Shown here one piece after another: positions 24,125-36,246 of a stretch of 64,000 nucleotides of DNA. Position 1 is the stretch's first letter, and each line of letters starts with the position of its first letter. The DNA comes from Cyanoderma ruficeps (Eukaryota; Chordata; Aves; Passeriformes; Timaliidae): contig VZDJ01000043.1 in assembly GCA_008694505.1 (NCBI GenBank), positions 97,597 to 161,596 on the forward strand. The letters are read 5' to 3'. The notes below the pieces were generated by a model. The model made no database searches and was not told where the DNA came from. It saw only the letters and a list, made by a program, of their open reading frames with translations. The translations under genes were made by a program, and so were the position numbers.

Positions 24125-27024
24125 ACCAACCAAAAAAACCCCCACAACACTAGATGTGTAAAGAGCTGATGTGTTTGTTCCCAGGACAAGAAACCAAAAA
24201 TATCCCTATGAATGAAGAGATGGCAGGAGGAAAAAGATGTGCACAGGTAAAATAGCTGAAAAAAAAAAAAAGCATGAAATAGCTGTTTTTCCCAGTTATC
24301 ATTGATTACTCAACAGGGGACCTCAGAATCAAAAATTTAATGGACTATTGATTGTGAGTGAGGAGATCCCTTCACAGGACTGCCACAGATTCCTCCTCTC
24401 TGCAGGTCAGACAAAGGATGAGCTTCTAAAAGCATCATTGATGTAAAAGAGCACAGGTTTATACACTATTAGTAAAAGCCTCTGAAGAAAGTGGAAAGAA
24501 AATTGCAGTTATTCTGTGTTACAAAGGCAATGATCTTGGAGATGAAAGATAGCCTTCCTTTGTCAGGTGAAGATAAACAATCCTCTCCCCTACAGCACAG
24601 GATAAATGAGTTTAGAGGAACTTGGATATCCACCAATGGTGATTGCGGGAAGTAAACTGGGTTTTCATGACTTTTAATTTGACCACCTTAATCAGAAGCT
24701 TTATTTTCCAACTAAAATGAAGGCAAGGTCCACAGAACATGGTGCCAAATAACAGCAGAAGCACAAGTGGCAAGTAATGCTGATAAAGTTTTAGAGAAAC
24801 CTACCTGCATTTAAAGCTTTGGAGTAAATTTTTAGTATGTATATATTCACCACTACCCCATTCAGAAGCTCAGGTCATTTCAGGAAGTAACTCAGCATGA
24901 ATGACAGATGCTTCTCATGTCTCTGACTGTTAAAATTTCAGTAGTTTTACAGAGCCATTAAAAGTGACCATACTGTCACTGTAAATCTGTCTTTTAAGTC
25001 TGGCAGGTGCAGGCAAACCAAATAAACACCTTCCTGTTGTAGTCTTGACTGCAGCTCATCCTACCTGGTGCTATTCTGCAGAAATATTAAGTTTTCAGTA
25101 TGTTCAGACATCATTCCTAGTTAATTCAAGGTTTGTATAGGTCCTGTTTATGCTGGAAGGGACAAAGAACTAGAGCTGACAACTGTGACAGAGCACAAAG
25201 CTGGGGAAAGACCTTTTATAAACTATTGTAAGATTCCCCAAATATCCTGACTTTTGTTTCCATCAAGCATCCACCTTCAAGCCCCTCTGATACTGCAGAA
25301 AGCAATGAAATAATTAAACTAAGTTCTTCTCAGGCCTCTGAGGATCAGTCTCTGTTTCTCTGATGGAGATCTATATTTTTGCTGGGTTTTTTTCTGCCTT
25401 TTTTTCCACAAGGACATCACAGCCATCATTCCATCATGGGGGACATCAAACTATGCCTGGAAATCCACCTGGGGCTGGAGTGTCAGCACAAGTTTTGGAG
25501 GGGTGGATTGATGACACAGCTTTGGAATTTTAGCGGGATCATTCCTGGCTCTGTAGTCAAAAAGGTGGATCTTCTTCTTAAACGCTAGATAATGCTTTTA
25601 TTCCCATGAGTAGCTAGGATTTGTCCATAGATTTTATATTATTTTTTTTAATGGTTGGAATGCATTTTTATCAACATTATTGTTATAAATCTGTAATTGT
25701 TATGCTATGCAAGCTAATGAAATGGGCCAAATTCCTTTAAAATCCAAAAGCCAGACTCTTAATCAAGGTGAGGCACATGTGAAAAATTCCCAAGACCTGT
25801 GAGTTGCTCCTTACAGACCCAGCTGGAAGAAAATTATCTTCAGGGATATCTTTATCTCCCTGCAATAATTCAAATGATCATTGGAACAATCACTGATACA
25901 AGCAAGATTACTCCCAAGTAATGTCATGAGCATAAATCAGGGCAGTTGACATAAGTGCAATCTGACTTAAAGCTATACAGCAAAACGAAGAACACACAGC
26001 CATAATGTGCTCTTGAACAGAAGACACAAGCAGGACACAAAATTTTATGGCTCTCATCCATTTTACTGAGATTTCCCTGTGCTCTGTGCACTGGTATTTT
26101 CAAATGTAGCTGGTTTCTTTTTTCACTTAGTTTCCCCACTCCTAATCCCATGTTTTAACTGAAGCCAAATTTTGTAGAGCAAATCAGAGGAGTAAATGTG
26201 ATAAAGTGATAGCATATAGTGAAAGCAGAACTTTCAATTACATTTTGCAAAACTTGCAAATTTTGGTACCTTTTTACTTTTCCTCTTCTATTTTTTTTAA
26301 TGTATCTGTCTCCTTTTATAATGTTGCTTAATATAACTGATTTTCAGAAACTATTTAGCTGATAAAAATACTAAACCAACACAACAGGCAATGAACAAGG
26401 CATCTTAATTTCTCTACCCACCCAAATATGATGAGAACATTCCTCACTATGAGCACAGTGGTACACTTTATCAGTAGAGAGAAGGACAGAAAGGTCTAGA
26501 AAAAGAAATCCAGTCAATATTCATGTCTAAAAAAAAGAAAAAAAAATTCCAACTCTTATTTTCTTCATACTGTGCAAAAACAGCCACAAAAGTTGTTGAT
26601 GGATTAGTTCTATATTTAAATATTTCCCAATTTATTTTAGAAATGTTTGTGTTATTTTTTCAAGTTTGAAAATATAAGGGAGAAAAGTCTTGGGTGTGCT
26701 TGAAAGCCAGAGCTGATCCAGATCAAATATTACCTCGTTAACAGCCAACATGACTTAAGAAGACTACCACAATACCCTTTCTTGCACTTCCTCCTGAGTG
26801 ATAACACAGCTACATCCAAACAAAATGGTTTTAATATTTAAGCTATAGTAATCCCAAGTGAAAGAGAATTTACTTCCTGGTTCTACAGGTCCAAATCACT
26901 GCTTTGGATGTCACTCAGCCCAATGCATATTTTTTCCCACTGTTGGTAATTCATTCCTCATTTTACCTGTGTTGGCCTCCTGACATCTTCCAGCATCTTA
27001 ATTGTTCACTGAAATTGACTGTGT

Positions 27025-27064
27025 TAGATTTCAGATAAATATATATATATTTATCTGAAATCTA
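27025..27064. repeat. Perfect 40-bp palindrome
   Basis: The left arm 27025-27044 begins TAGATTTCAGATAAAT. The right arm 27045-27064 is its exact reverse complement, with no spacer and no mismatch. The symmetry stops at the next base on each side. The central ten or more bases are alternating AT. Such a sequence could extrude a cruciform or fold as a hairpin in RNA. No transposon family is recognised. Confidence 0.95.
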
Positions 27065-27171
27065 TATTTATATCTACAGTTAAATCTATAGCTAAATACA
27101 GATTTCTTTGTCAACTAGATTTTCTGGTGGGTTTTTTTTTTTGTTTTGTGTTTTTGGTTTTTGTTGGGGGG

Positions 27172-27302
27172 NNNNNNNNNNNNNNNNNNNNNNNNNNNNN
27201 NNNNNNNNNNNNNNNNNNNNNNNNNNNNNNNNNNNNNNNNNNNNNNNNNNNNNNNNNNNNNNNNNNNNNNNNNNNNNNNNNNNNNNNNNNNNNNNNNNNN
27301 NN
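27172..27302. other. Assembly gap (131 N)
   Basis: A run of N preceded by a T/G-rich tract that ends in six or seven G. The true sequence is probably a T/G simple repeat. Confidence 0.99.
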
Positions 27303-27489
27303 TCTGAGACATGAAACTTTCAGTGCTTTCCAGGAAGACAGCATTTTGACAACTGGGCAGCTGTTTCCATCCCCCAGTAAAGAAAAAAAAATCTCTTTCA
27401 ACCCAGGCAAATAAACATTTTATGACTTTTTAAAATAGTGTTAATGAAGTTCCTAGTCATTTGAGAAAAGGTTATAACTAGCCCCCTTT

Positions 27490-27665
27490 CACACCCCTCC
27501 AAAGAAATCACACCCCACACCAAAAAGCAGCAAACAAACAAGAAAAAAAACTTAAAAAAAAAGACCAAAACAAAAACAGAACTAAAAAAACAAACAAACA
27601 AAAAACCCAAGAAAATCCACAAACAAACAAACAAGCAAAAAAAATCCCCACAACAAAACCCCCAA
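27490..27665. repeat. A/C-rich low-complexity tract
   Basis: Interrupted CAAA and AAAAC words on the + strand. It produces a false Phe/Val/Leu-rich frame on the minus strand. Confidence 0.85.
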
Positions 27666-29318
27666 CTGCTGGTGAAATCAGATGACTACAAATCGAAAAA
27701 ATGAATAATACAAGTTTTGTTCTCTCTTACTATATGGACTTAAATAAGCAGATCTGTCTCAGAATATAATAGGAAGTGAACATAATAGCAAACTTACTTT
27801 GCCTGATACCAAAAGTTCAAAAGCTTTAAATATCAGGCTGTTTGTTCAAAAGTAGGCCACACCTATTCTGATCTTGGGGCTTTTTTTTTTTTCCCAAAAC
27901 TGGGGGGCTTTGTCCCCATGAATAATATTATGGGTGTTTCCAAAGGACATGCAATGTAAGCAAAGAATGGTTTGTCAGTTTTATACAGAATTTTTTTTTT
28001 TACCATTACTATGTATGGGTTAATCAGCCCAAGAAAGCAGGGCCTCTTTATCTGCAGCTCCATGTCTCTTCTTGCATCAGAGTCCAAATATTTTTCTGTA
28101 CAAAACCTTCATTAAGACTTTCCCCTTTCACTGACAACTGTGAAATTCTTTCTTTTGGTATGCAGGTAGCATTGTGGCAACAAATCCATGAGGCTGTGAG
28201 GCAGCAGGGATCAGAGAGATGCATAGGGTTTGAATTCTGAGACTATTCTAGTTTATACAGGTAAAGGGAGAATTATATCTTTAATAATCTCATTGTTTTA
28301 AAAGATTATCTACATCAGTGAAAAAAATTATCTTCAGTTTATGTATGAAAGCGAGTATCTGTGTTAACTGTCTCCAAACTAATCCTGTTTTTTGGAAATG
28401 GTTACTAAACTTAAGTGGTTTGTTTGTTTGTTAGAATGATAATAACATTCCACATATCTTATTATTCACTATATTCTGTTGGTTAGGTGCTTTTTTTTGG
28501 TGTTATATTTGAGCAAGCTGGACACTTATTTGATGTGGAGACCTGTATTTCCTAGATCAACTTTCCCAACAAACTTTATGAAAATTTTACCTTGCCTAGA
28601 GATCTGAAATTTTGGAAAATATAGGCTCCTCCTCAGGAAATAGTTATCAACTGGTCATTTTAAAATCATTTCAGTGACTTGTGCTTAAAGACAAGCATGC
28701 TCTGAACACTTTATTGGGCCCTAGAGACTTAGATGTACTTTTCTTTAGTGTTCACAAAATAATTTTTTTAAAGAACCATTGTAATTTAGTGTGAAATTCC
28801 TTCAGTGACCATGAGGATGCAAAGTTGTGCTCTTGTTCATAATGTTCCCAAATGCCATAAGCCAATCTTATTGGCCATGAGCACCTTGCCATTATTTGGC
28901 ATTTCACTGTGATGGGGCTTGGGCATCAAGGATGGAATGGCAACATGTTCCAGAAGTTCTCTACTGAATGCATTTTGTTCCTGCCAAATTCTGTCAAGGC
29001 TGTGCTTTTTGAAAAGTCACCCACTGATCCAAACTCTTATTGTTGGGATGGATTCCAGGGATCTGAGCTGGTCTGGAGAATAGTGCTTCCTTCTCCATGC
29101 CCTAGCACCCCTTCCCTCTCCATTCCCTAAAGAGCAGAAGAAAAAAGTAAAGAATCCCTGAAACTGTTAACATATGAAAGATAACAACTCTGAGCCAAAC
29201 CCTCAATCTATTTCTTCCTTTGTTAATTATAAAGCAGCGGAATAGCTGGCATAAATATCTTGGCTAAGCTGTGAGTCCTGTGATAGATGATGTTCTCACA
29301 GTAGCCAATGCACTCATG

Positions 29319-29361
29319 TTTCCTTCCTGCTACATTTCCTTCCTTTCCTTCCTGCTACATT
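29319..29361. repeat. 18-bp direct repeat, period 25
   Basis: TTTCCTTCCTGCTACATT occurs at 29319-29336 and again at 29344-29361, a local tandem duplication in a pyrimidine-rich context. Confidence 0.9.
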
Positions 29362-29698
29362 ATGCTTTTTTAGCTATAATCATGTCTTTTATCCAAAGTG
29401 TATTTTTAACATTAAATATATTTTTGTGATATCCATATGAGCAGAAATAATTAGCACTGTATCCCAGGGGAGTAAGTTCTATGACTTTATTTTTTTTTAA
29501 CACCAGCTTCATCATAACCAAGTATAATTTGTTCAAAAATATTTGAGGATGGCCTGGGTGGCTATTGCAATCAACGCAAGTCAACATCATGGAAGGAAGT
29601 AATTTGTTTGCTTGAAAGAATGAAAGATTTAGCTTTTCCAGGCTTGGGTCCTTCTGGGTTGTAATTTGTCTTTCTTTTTTTTTCTTCTTCTCCTATAG

Positions 29699-29854
29699 CC
29701 ATCATTGACCAGTACAAGACCAGCATTCCTGAGAATTTGCAGCACTTGGAGAAGTTGATATTTATGTTCTGTGGCTGGAATCTGCCACAGGCATGGTTTT
29801 GGGGCATGACAATTTATGACTATTTCTGAAACAGTGGAATGCTATGAAAATAAA
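29699..29854 (+). other. Exon-like segment: acceptor, 43-codon open frame, stop, AATAAA
   Basis: A long pyrimidine tract (29671-29694) ends in TATAG at 29694-29698. The frame that follows begins IIDQYKTSIPENLQHLEKL and runs 43 codons to TGA at 29827-29829. AATAAA follows at 29849-29854. This order resembles a terminal exon. Against it, there is no clear GT-rich element after AATAAA, the reading frame is short, I do not recognise the protein, and no partner exon was found. It could be a chance match, since pyrimidine tracts before AG are common. Confidence 0.2.
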
Positions 29855-32745
29855 CAAATCTGAAAAGAAAAGGGAAAAAAGCTTAGAAACTGAATTTTAC
29901 CATTGTAAGAAATAACACTTGAGGCTCTGTTTTGTGTTAGACTAAGTTTTCCAGAGCTTTCTAAGATGAGCTGTAGATGACTGGATATAGGCAGCCTGCT
30001 TTGGATATGAGAAGGAGGAAACCTTTGTCCTCTTGCTCCTTTTCTCTGCTGGAGTTAGGATTTAGAGTCTCAGTCAATCATTGATTTATTTGAAGTGACA
30101 GAACTGGAAATGAGTGTAAGACCTTAGATTGCTTTGAAAATTAATTAAAGTCCTCTTTTTAAAAAATAATTTCATTCAGTGTAGAGATTAGACAGACTGT
30201 TCTTCACAGTAATTCACACTGGTCTCACAGCCCTCTATTTTGTGCCCTATTAGGAAACAAACCCTGACCTCTCTTCCTTTAACAGAACTCTGCCTTTCCT
30301 TCTGAGTACAGCTGGAATTTGGCTGTCCCCTTCTTTCCTATGCTGCACAGTCCCAACCTATTGATCTGGGTTCCACCAATGCAGTGTTAGACCCTGAATG
30401 TTGTGAATTTTGTGAGTGAAATACAACATTTTTTTCTGGGGTCTGCCCTTCAGAGTGTGAAGTACACACAAAGTTCACTGAGCTCTCATCCGTGTTTGAA
30501 GCAATGCCTCTAGACTGCAGAGGAGCCTAAATTCATCCTTGTGGCTTGAGAAATGTCAATAGTAGAAAAATTATATGTAGCTCTTTGTTTCTCTCAGGAG
30601 CCAGAGCATCACCTGCTGTGTTTTAGAGCCAACTGCCTCCACATATCCCAACAGCAACAGGAGTGAATGAATGGTCAAAGACTAATAAATTCTTGTCACA
30701 TTTATTCCTGACACACACATATTGCCCCTTTTTTCCCTATATTTGTATTCATGACAGAAACCCTATATAAAATTTTAAAAAAAACCTAAATGAAAAGAGA
30801 AAACATCAAGAAAAGCAGTGTGGGGGCAAAGCAGCCACTGCAAGGCACGGTGTGTTGCCTCAGGTGGCAAAGAAAGTGGATAAAAGTACATACAAGCTCC
30901 TGGAGTGTGCCTGTAGTCTCCAGAGAAGTCATTCACCCAACATATTTCATTTCACATTTTGACCTATTTTTCTGGCAAAAATAATTTGCATTCTGCTGGA
31001 GACAAACTGAAAAATTATCTGTGGGTGGGCCAGGCTCTATCTACCTAAATGCAAAACAAACAAACAAAAAAAACAAATGCAGAACAAAAAAGTTCAGGAT
31101 TCCGCTAAGATATGCAGGTGTGTGATTTCTTGTCTCCACCAGGCTCTAGAGCTGGCCGTAATTCTCATATCTCTGTCTTCCAGACAGGGTGAAAGAATAC
31201 TCTGAGTCTCTGGAGGAGCTCATACCTGTGGTGAAAAAAAAAAAGAATGGAGGCATGTCTTGGAAGTTTTTGTCAGTGTTTAATGGTTAACTGATTTAGG
31301 TAAAAGAGGAATGCATTTCATGTAAAAAAAACCAAACCAAACACAAAAAAAATCCCCAACCAAAACAAAAACAAAAAATCCCAAACCCAACTCAACTAAA
31401 ACAAGCTCTCTTTATTGAAGAGCAGCTGATAATATTTTCTGGCTTCATTTTGCAGTGCAGATGCAAGGGAAAGGACGCACACTGGAAATACTGAAGAGGT
31501 TCCTCTGGTGAGGAAGAAAAAAACCACGTGGAAAATATTCTTTCTTCCATGCTTTCACTGAAAACACTTTATTTTGTGAAAGAGTGGTAAGTACTCAGCA
31601 TGTCCTGAGGATATTTGGGGTCATACATGTGAAACACAGATCCAGGCAGGGTGTTTTGAATCAAGTTAACTTGGCTGGGGAAGCACTTGAAAATGCTGCC
31701 TGCCTGGCTGCCACCAAGGCTAAGTACATTCCTAGAACACACACCTCTGAACAGGAAGGGAGTACAGAAGAAATAGCCAAAATCTCAAGTGAATCATCTT
31801 CTAGTTCTGTAACAGAGGACTGGATTCAGGCCGAGATCTAGAGCCACAGCCACTCCCAATTCCATCCCTCCTTTTGAAAGGGTTACATCAAAAACCATAT
31901 CAAAAACCTTTCCAGGGCTGGGAAGTAGAGTACAAACCTCACCTTGGCCTTTGTGGCTCAGAGGCTCTGTTTCTTCTTATGGCAGTGCTTGGAAGATGGG
32001 ATGTAACTGAGCTGTTTGAAACACCCAGAGATGAGAGAGGGAGTAGAGCAGCATGAAGATAAGAGCAAGAACCTTCACTCTTGCTGTTGAGGGGTCAGTG
32101 TCTGAAAGGAGAACAAAGCTAGGAAGAGATCCAGAACCAAGTAAGAACTGAAGCATTGAAATTCTGCAGCAAAAAGGTTTTGTATATTGGAATTTTCTCT
32201 TTAGTGGTTGCTCATATATTTTGCAGAAAAGCAGGGAGCACTTGGGTCATGAGGAAGAAAGTAAGGTTGGAGAGACAGCCAAGTGTGCAACCAGACATGG
32301 GAATTCCGGGGAGGGTGGGACATGGGTTAGCCAGACTTAAATTTGCAGCAGAAGTCTGCCTTATTTGCTGCAATGACAGCCGAGAGTGATGCCAGATGCC
32401 AGTCTCTGGTGTGACAGCAAAGATGAGATAAAGTAGTTGGCTGTGAGTCACCTTTTTATGGACACAAATGCAAGCACTGAGCATTTTGAGCCCTTTCGCT
32501 CAGGTTCTGCACAGACCATCCTGATCTGCCCAGCTTTCCAGGGAAACACCATCGTGTTATAACAAAGTGGGTAAAAAATCATGGTGCTCCCCGAGAGCTT
32601 CATTTACCCTTGTGGGGATGATTCATCTTAATGGGATACAAATGTAGAAATTCACTCACACAGAATTGCATTTAGAGACTACTACAAATGGATTAATGAA
32701 ATCTATGAGGGAAAGCATAAATGAATGAATTCCATTTCTTCTTAG
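29855..32745. other. Noncoding DNA upstream of the candidate terminal exon
   Basis: Unique sequence with A/C-rich stretches at about 31050-31075 and 31323-31400. A possible small exon at 31456-31507 (acceptor TTTTGCAG, donor CTG/GTGAGG) is open in more than one frame, so it is only a weak hint. Open frames at 31584-31841 and 31874-32056 have no recognised family. Confidence 0.45.
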
Positions 32746-32958
32746 GTTGCAATGAAGGAAAGTCATTCCTTCAAAACAAACCAACATCTTGCTGCAGGGC
32801 AAATCCCATTAGGAAAAATAAAGGATGAGCTCTCCACGGGAAAAATCACAAAATTACATGACCCTATTCTACTGAGACACTACAGCTCTTTGGAGTACAG
32901 GCTAGGTTGGATACCCACGAAATACTCAGGACGTGATACAATAGATATGACCAAATAA
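32746..32958 (+). CDS. Candidate 3'-terminal coding exon, unknown protein
   Basis: A T-rich tract ending TTTCTTCTTAG (32735-32745) looks like a 3' splice site. Directly after it the frame starts GTT GCA ATG AAG and stays open for 70 codons to TAA at 32956-32958. The product is hydrophilic and mixed in composition, with KESHSFKTNQHLAAG near the start, a GKITKLHDPILLRHYSSLEY stretch, and RLGWIPTKYSGRDTIDMTK at its end. It has no membrane segment and no known catalytic motif. AATAAA at 33075-33080, then a GT/T-rich stretch, would end the transcript about 130 bp past the stop, giving a compact last exon. The stop codon overlaps another AATAAA followed by 13 A, so a processed retrocopy with a poly(A) tail is an alternative. 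I do not recognise the family and found no upstream exon, so confidence is limited. Confidence 0.4.
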   Translation, partial: VAMKESHSFKTNQHLAAGQIPLGKIKDELSTGKITKLHDPILLRHYSSLEYRLGWIPTKYSGRDTIDMTK

Positions 32959-33074
32959 AAAAAAAAAAAGAGTGATTTTTGGTTTCTTTTTTGTTGTCTC
33001 CTCTGTTCTATGCACAAAGAACCAACGCACAGCCCACAGAACTTCTATCGCCCCTGTTTTTGCATTGTAACAAT

Positions 33075-33102
33075 AATAAAAGGTGTTTAGTTCAGTTTTT
33101 GG
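33075..33102 (+). promoter_or_regulatory. Possible polyadenylation signal and GT-rich element
   Basis: AATAAA at 33075-33080 is followed within 20 bases by GGTGTTTAGTTCAGTTTTTG. Hexamer plus downstream GT/T-rich element is the usual layout of a vertebrate cleavage site. It would serve the candidate exon at 32746-32958. Confidence 0.45.
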
Positions 33103-36100
33103 GCTTCTCTTCTAGTGTGGTAGCTCTTTAAATGGAAAGTTTAATCCACAGAGAAGTTCTGTTGTTTCCATGAAAGTCACGCTTATAAATATGACATTTA
33201 AAGTGGTAATTCCAACAATGCTGAGTCTGAAAATAAAAACTTTGCCAAAAAAAAAGCACCTCTAACAGAAAGAAAATCTGCCTGGCTTAAATACTCTGTG
33301 GTGACTCTTCAGGAAACCTTTCCTGGAGTTTTTAAAGGGCTCTGTTAGGACAAGTTGATGCAGTTAATTTGGAATATTCCCTCAGAGAGGCTGGTACAGT
33401 GTTATATATACACATCCACATGCATCCAGCAGTACAGAGAGGCCTGATGAAGAAGCTCTGAGTAAATATCTTGGACCCAGTTACTGGCAATAAAATTCAA
33501 GGGTGGGGGTAAGGCCCATAGAGGGTCTGGTCCTTTCTGTTAAGTTCACTATTTCCACACAAAATTATTTTCCCAATCATGTTATGGTGTTCAAGAAAGG
33601 TATTCAAGAGCAGTTTTGTGTGAATCTAGATCCCTTTCAGTGCTGACAAATGGTGTCATTTATATTGTTTACATATCAGAGGTGAAAGATTGCTGTGCCT
33701 GAAAATTCATTTATTTGCTTCCAGTGGTGGAAACTGGCAAATGAAAGATATCACCCCTTTTGCAGAATTTGTGGATTTGTTTTGTTGTGGGTTTCTCTTG
33801 GGTTCTTTTTTCTATTTTAAACTCTCAGAGCTATTAAAAAGAGCATATTTACAATGTTCTTAAACAGTTAAACATGAAACTGCAAGGAGAATGAAGAGAA
33901 AGTGGAATTATGTCACATGTCCAAGGCAAGCCACCACAGCCCAGGGCGTATCAAACTCTGAATGCAAGTTCTCTTTTGTACCAGCATATTACATTATCAC
34001 TCAGGTCATCAGGCTTCATGAAGCACTACAGTGGGCTTTATGTTTCCTGACACAAAATTAAAATCTAATGGTGTCAGAAGTGCCTAAAACAACAAGATGC
34101 TTCAGGAAAACTTGAGAGATTAGGTAAACAAATGTGTGTGAACAGAATACAGACCTGACTCACATATATTTGTATGGGTTGACACAGCAAGACAGATGTC
34201 AGATAAAATCAGACCTTGACCAGTTTCTGAATAAAGTAGAACAGGAATAGAAGTAATGTTGTCTTTTACAAAACTGGTCCAAATCACCTCTCAATCTTCT
34301 TTTCTGTTGGATTACACATATCAGATTCTCTTCCAGGTTTTTGTTGTAGGCTGTGTCATACACCACAACTGGAGTTTGGAATTGATATTGCTCTGGTATA
34401 AAAGATTTTCAAAATGCACCTTTTCCAGGCTGTTTGGCCTCTAATCCTGGCTGTGGTCAGATTAGACATTCCATCCCAACAAAAATGAGCAACCTAAGTG
34501 AGCACTGGCAGAATATTCTCAGTAAGACCCATGGTTAACAACCCCAAGATGTTTAGGGCAAATATGGCCAAGTGAAACATTTTCGCACAGGACTGAAACA
34601 TACTGAGGTGAGATATTCCACCTTTGTTCAGAGGGAGGAAGAGTACAGACTGACTTTTAAAAGCCTGTGTGGTCCACATTATTCATTTTTTTTGAGCTGT
34701 GTCAGGTTATCCATTGGAGGAGTAACACATCAGATAAGTGCAGATTATTTGTTTCTGGTATACAATCGGCTCCCTGATGAAGCACAACGTGCAAACTGTT
34801 TCCATGTTGGAAGCCCTGGATCACCCAGCAGTATTATTTATCCTCAAGAAATGCCAGTCGTAAGTGGCCAAGGGCTTCCTCTGGGCACTTTGATCTTTTG
34901 TCTTTGAACAAAAACTTTCAGAAATCCATAAAATGCATTGTAACCTGTAATTCTGGAGCAAGTCAGTGAATCTTCATACAAAGGAAATATGGACTAAAGA
35001 ATCAGAAATTAATTACATAATTCCTTTTTCTTGGGTATATTTCCATTTTCTTAAGCCATAGCTTACTAGTGGAAAAGGAACTAAGAGAGGATTCTGAGCA
35101 GTAGCAGATATCATAGTTTTTGCTATTTCTGCTGGGTTTGATGCAAATTTACTGTATGGGAGCTTGCAACCCACAGGTCACATTAATGCCAAATTAACGA
35201 ATTTTGCTCCTACATGAGGATGCAGGAAATAACTTGATTACTTTAAAGAATAGCTTACCCCGAACCCCACTGTAAGTAACAAAGTGGTCTCTAATTTATT
35301 TTTTTTAAATGGTCTCTAAAATTAATCCCAAATTGCAGAATCTTATATATCATCTTTTTCTAAATCCTGTAATTTCCATGGGTATTCAAGAAGTTGCTTA
35401 GTTAGATTCTGGAGTGACTTGCATTGAATTCAGAGCTTAAAATACTTACCTACCCAGATGAATATGATTTCTGTAGAAGCTGAGGTATGTTGGTAATCAG
35501 AGCTTATAGAAACAGAATGAGACCAGCTGTGGTTTAACACAAAGATGTAGGCATAGCTGTCTTATCCAGGAGAAATTTCGAACTTCTTTCTTGTTCCTCT
35601 CTTCCTGTAAGAAATTTTTTGGCCAGGAATGTTCTTTGCCTTGCATCAATTGCAGTTTATTGTGTCTGACTCTGCATCATCTGGGCTACATTTTCACCAA
35701 AACCTGGTCCCATATGCCAAGGAAATGTTTACACCTGCCCAGCAGCCAGCTCCAAGCCACCACAGTCATGCAGTTCTCTGTTATGCTGGGGTGTTGGTTA
35801 AGCTCAAAACTTTAAAAAATGGGGGTAACTTGTAATTTTCCTTCTAATTGCTGCCTGACCTCAGCATTTCATCCTGAAGCCAGTGGAAAAATTGCAATGT
35901 GCAATTGCACGTGTCTGTCTGTCTTACTGTGTGTCAGCTTACAGCCTTAGAATTTCAGGACCCACCAGCCAACTTCAGGCCAATTTGATGAGTAGAGAAG
36001 AAAGTCTTGCTGATGCACAGTACTTAAAATTTTATGAAGCTGGAGGGAGCAATCGAGTGTGACAAATATTACCTCCAAAAGTAAGGAGTTGCACTTCTTA

Positions 36101-36222
36101 GGTGTCAGAAAAAAAAAAAGTCCAAGAAAACATTTTTCATATGTAATACAGCTGCAGGAAAAGGTCTAGCTACAACCTGCATGTTATTAGACAGTGGGAA
36201 ATCACCTGAGGCTTGCAAGCAC

Positions 36223-36246
36223 AAAGAAAGAAAGAAAGAAAGAAAG
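36223..36246. repeat. (AAAG)n microsatellite
   Basis: About six AAAG units. Confidence 0.9.

Larger units (their letters stand above)
22711..29698. other. Long noncoding stretch with a gap and simple repeats
   Basis: About 7 kb without a recognised transposon or supported exon. It holds (AAG)n (23825-23842), (AAC)n (24108-24124), a perfect palindrome (27025-27064), a gap (27172-27302), an A/C-rich tract (27490-27665) and an 18-bp direct repeat (29319-29361). An open frame at 25379-25588 (+) follows a T-rich stretch but has no recognised family. Confidence 0.5.

Noticed and set aside
35442..35470. Minus-strand 21-bp microexon candidate with strong GTAAGT donor
   Set aside because: It is too short to test by eye, and one of its frames ends in a stop.
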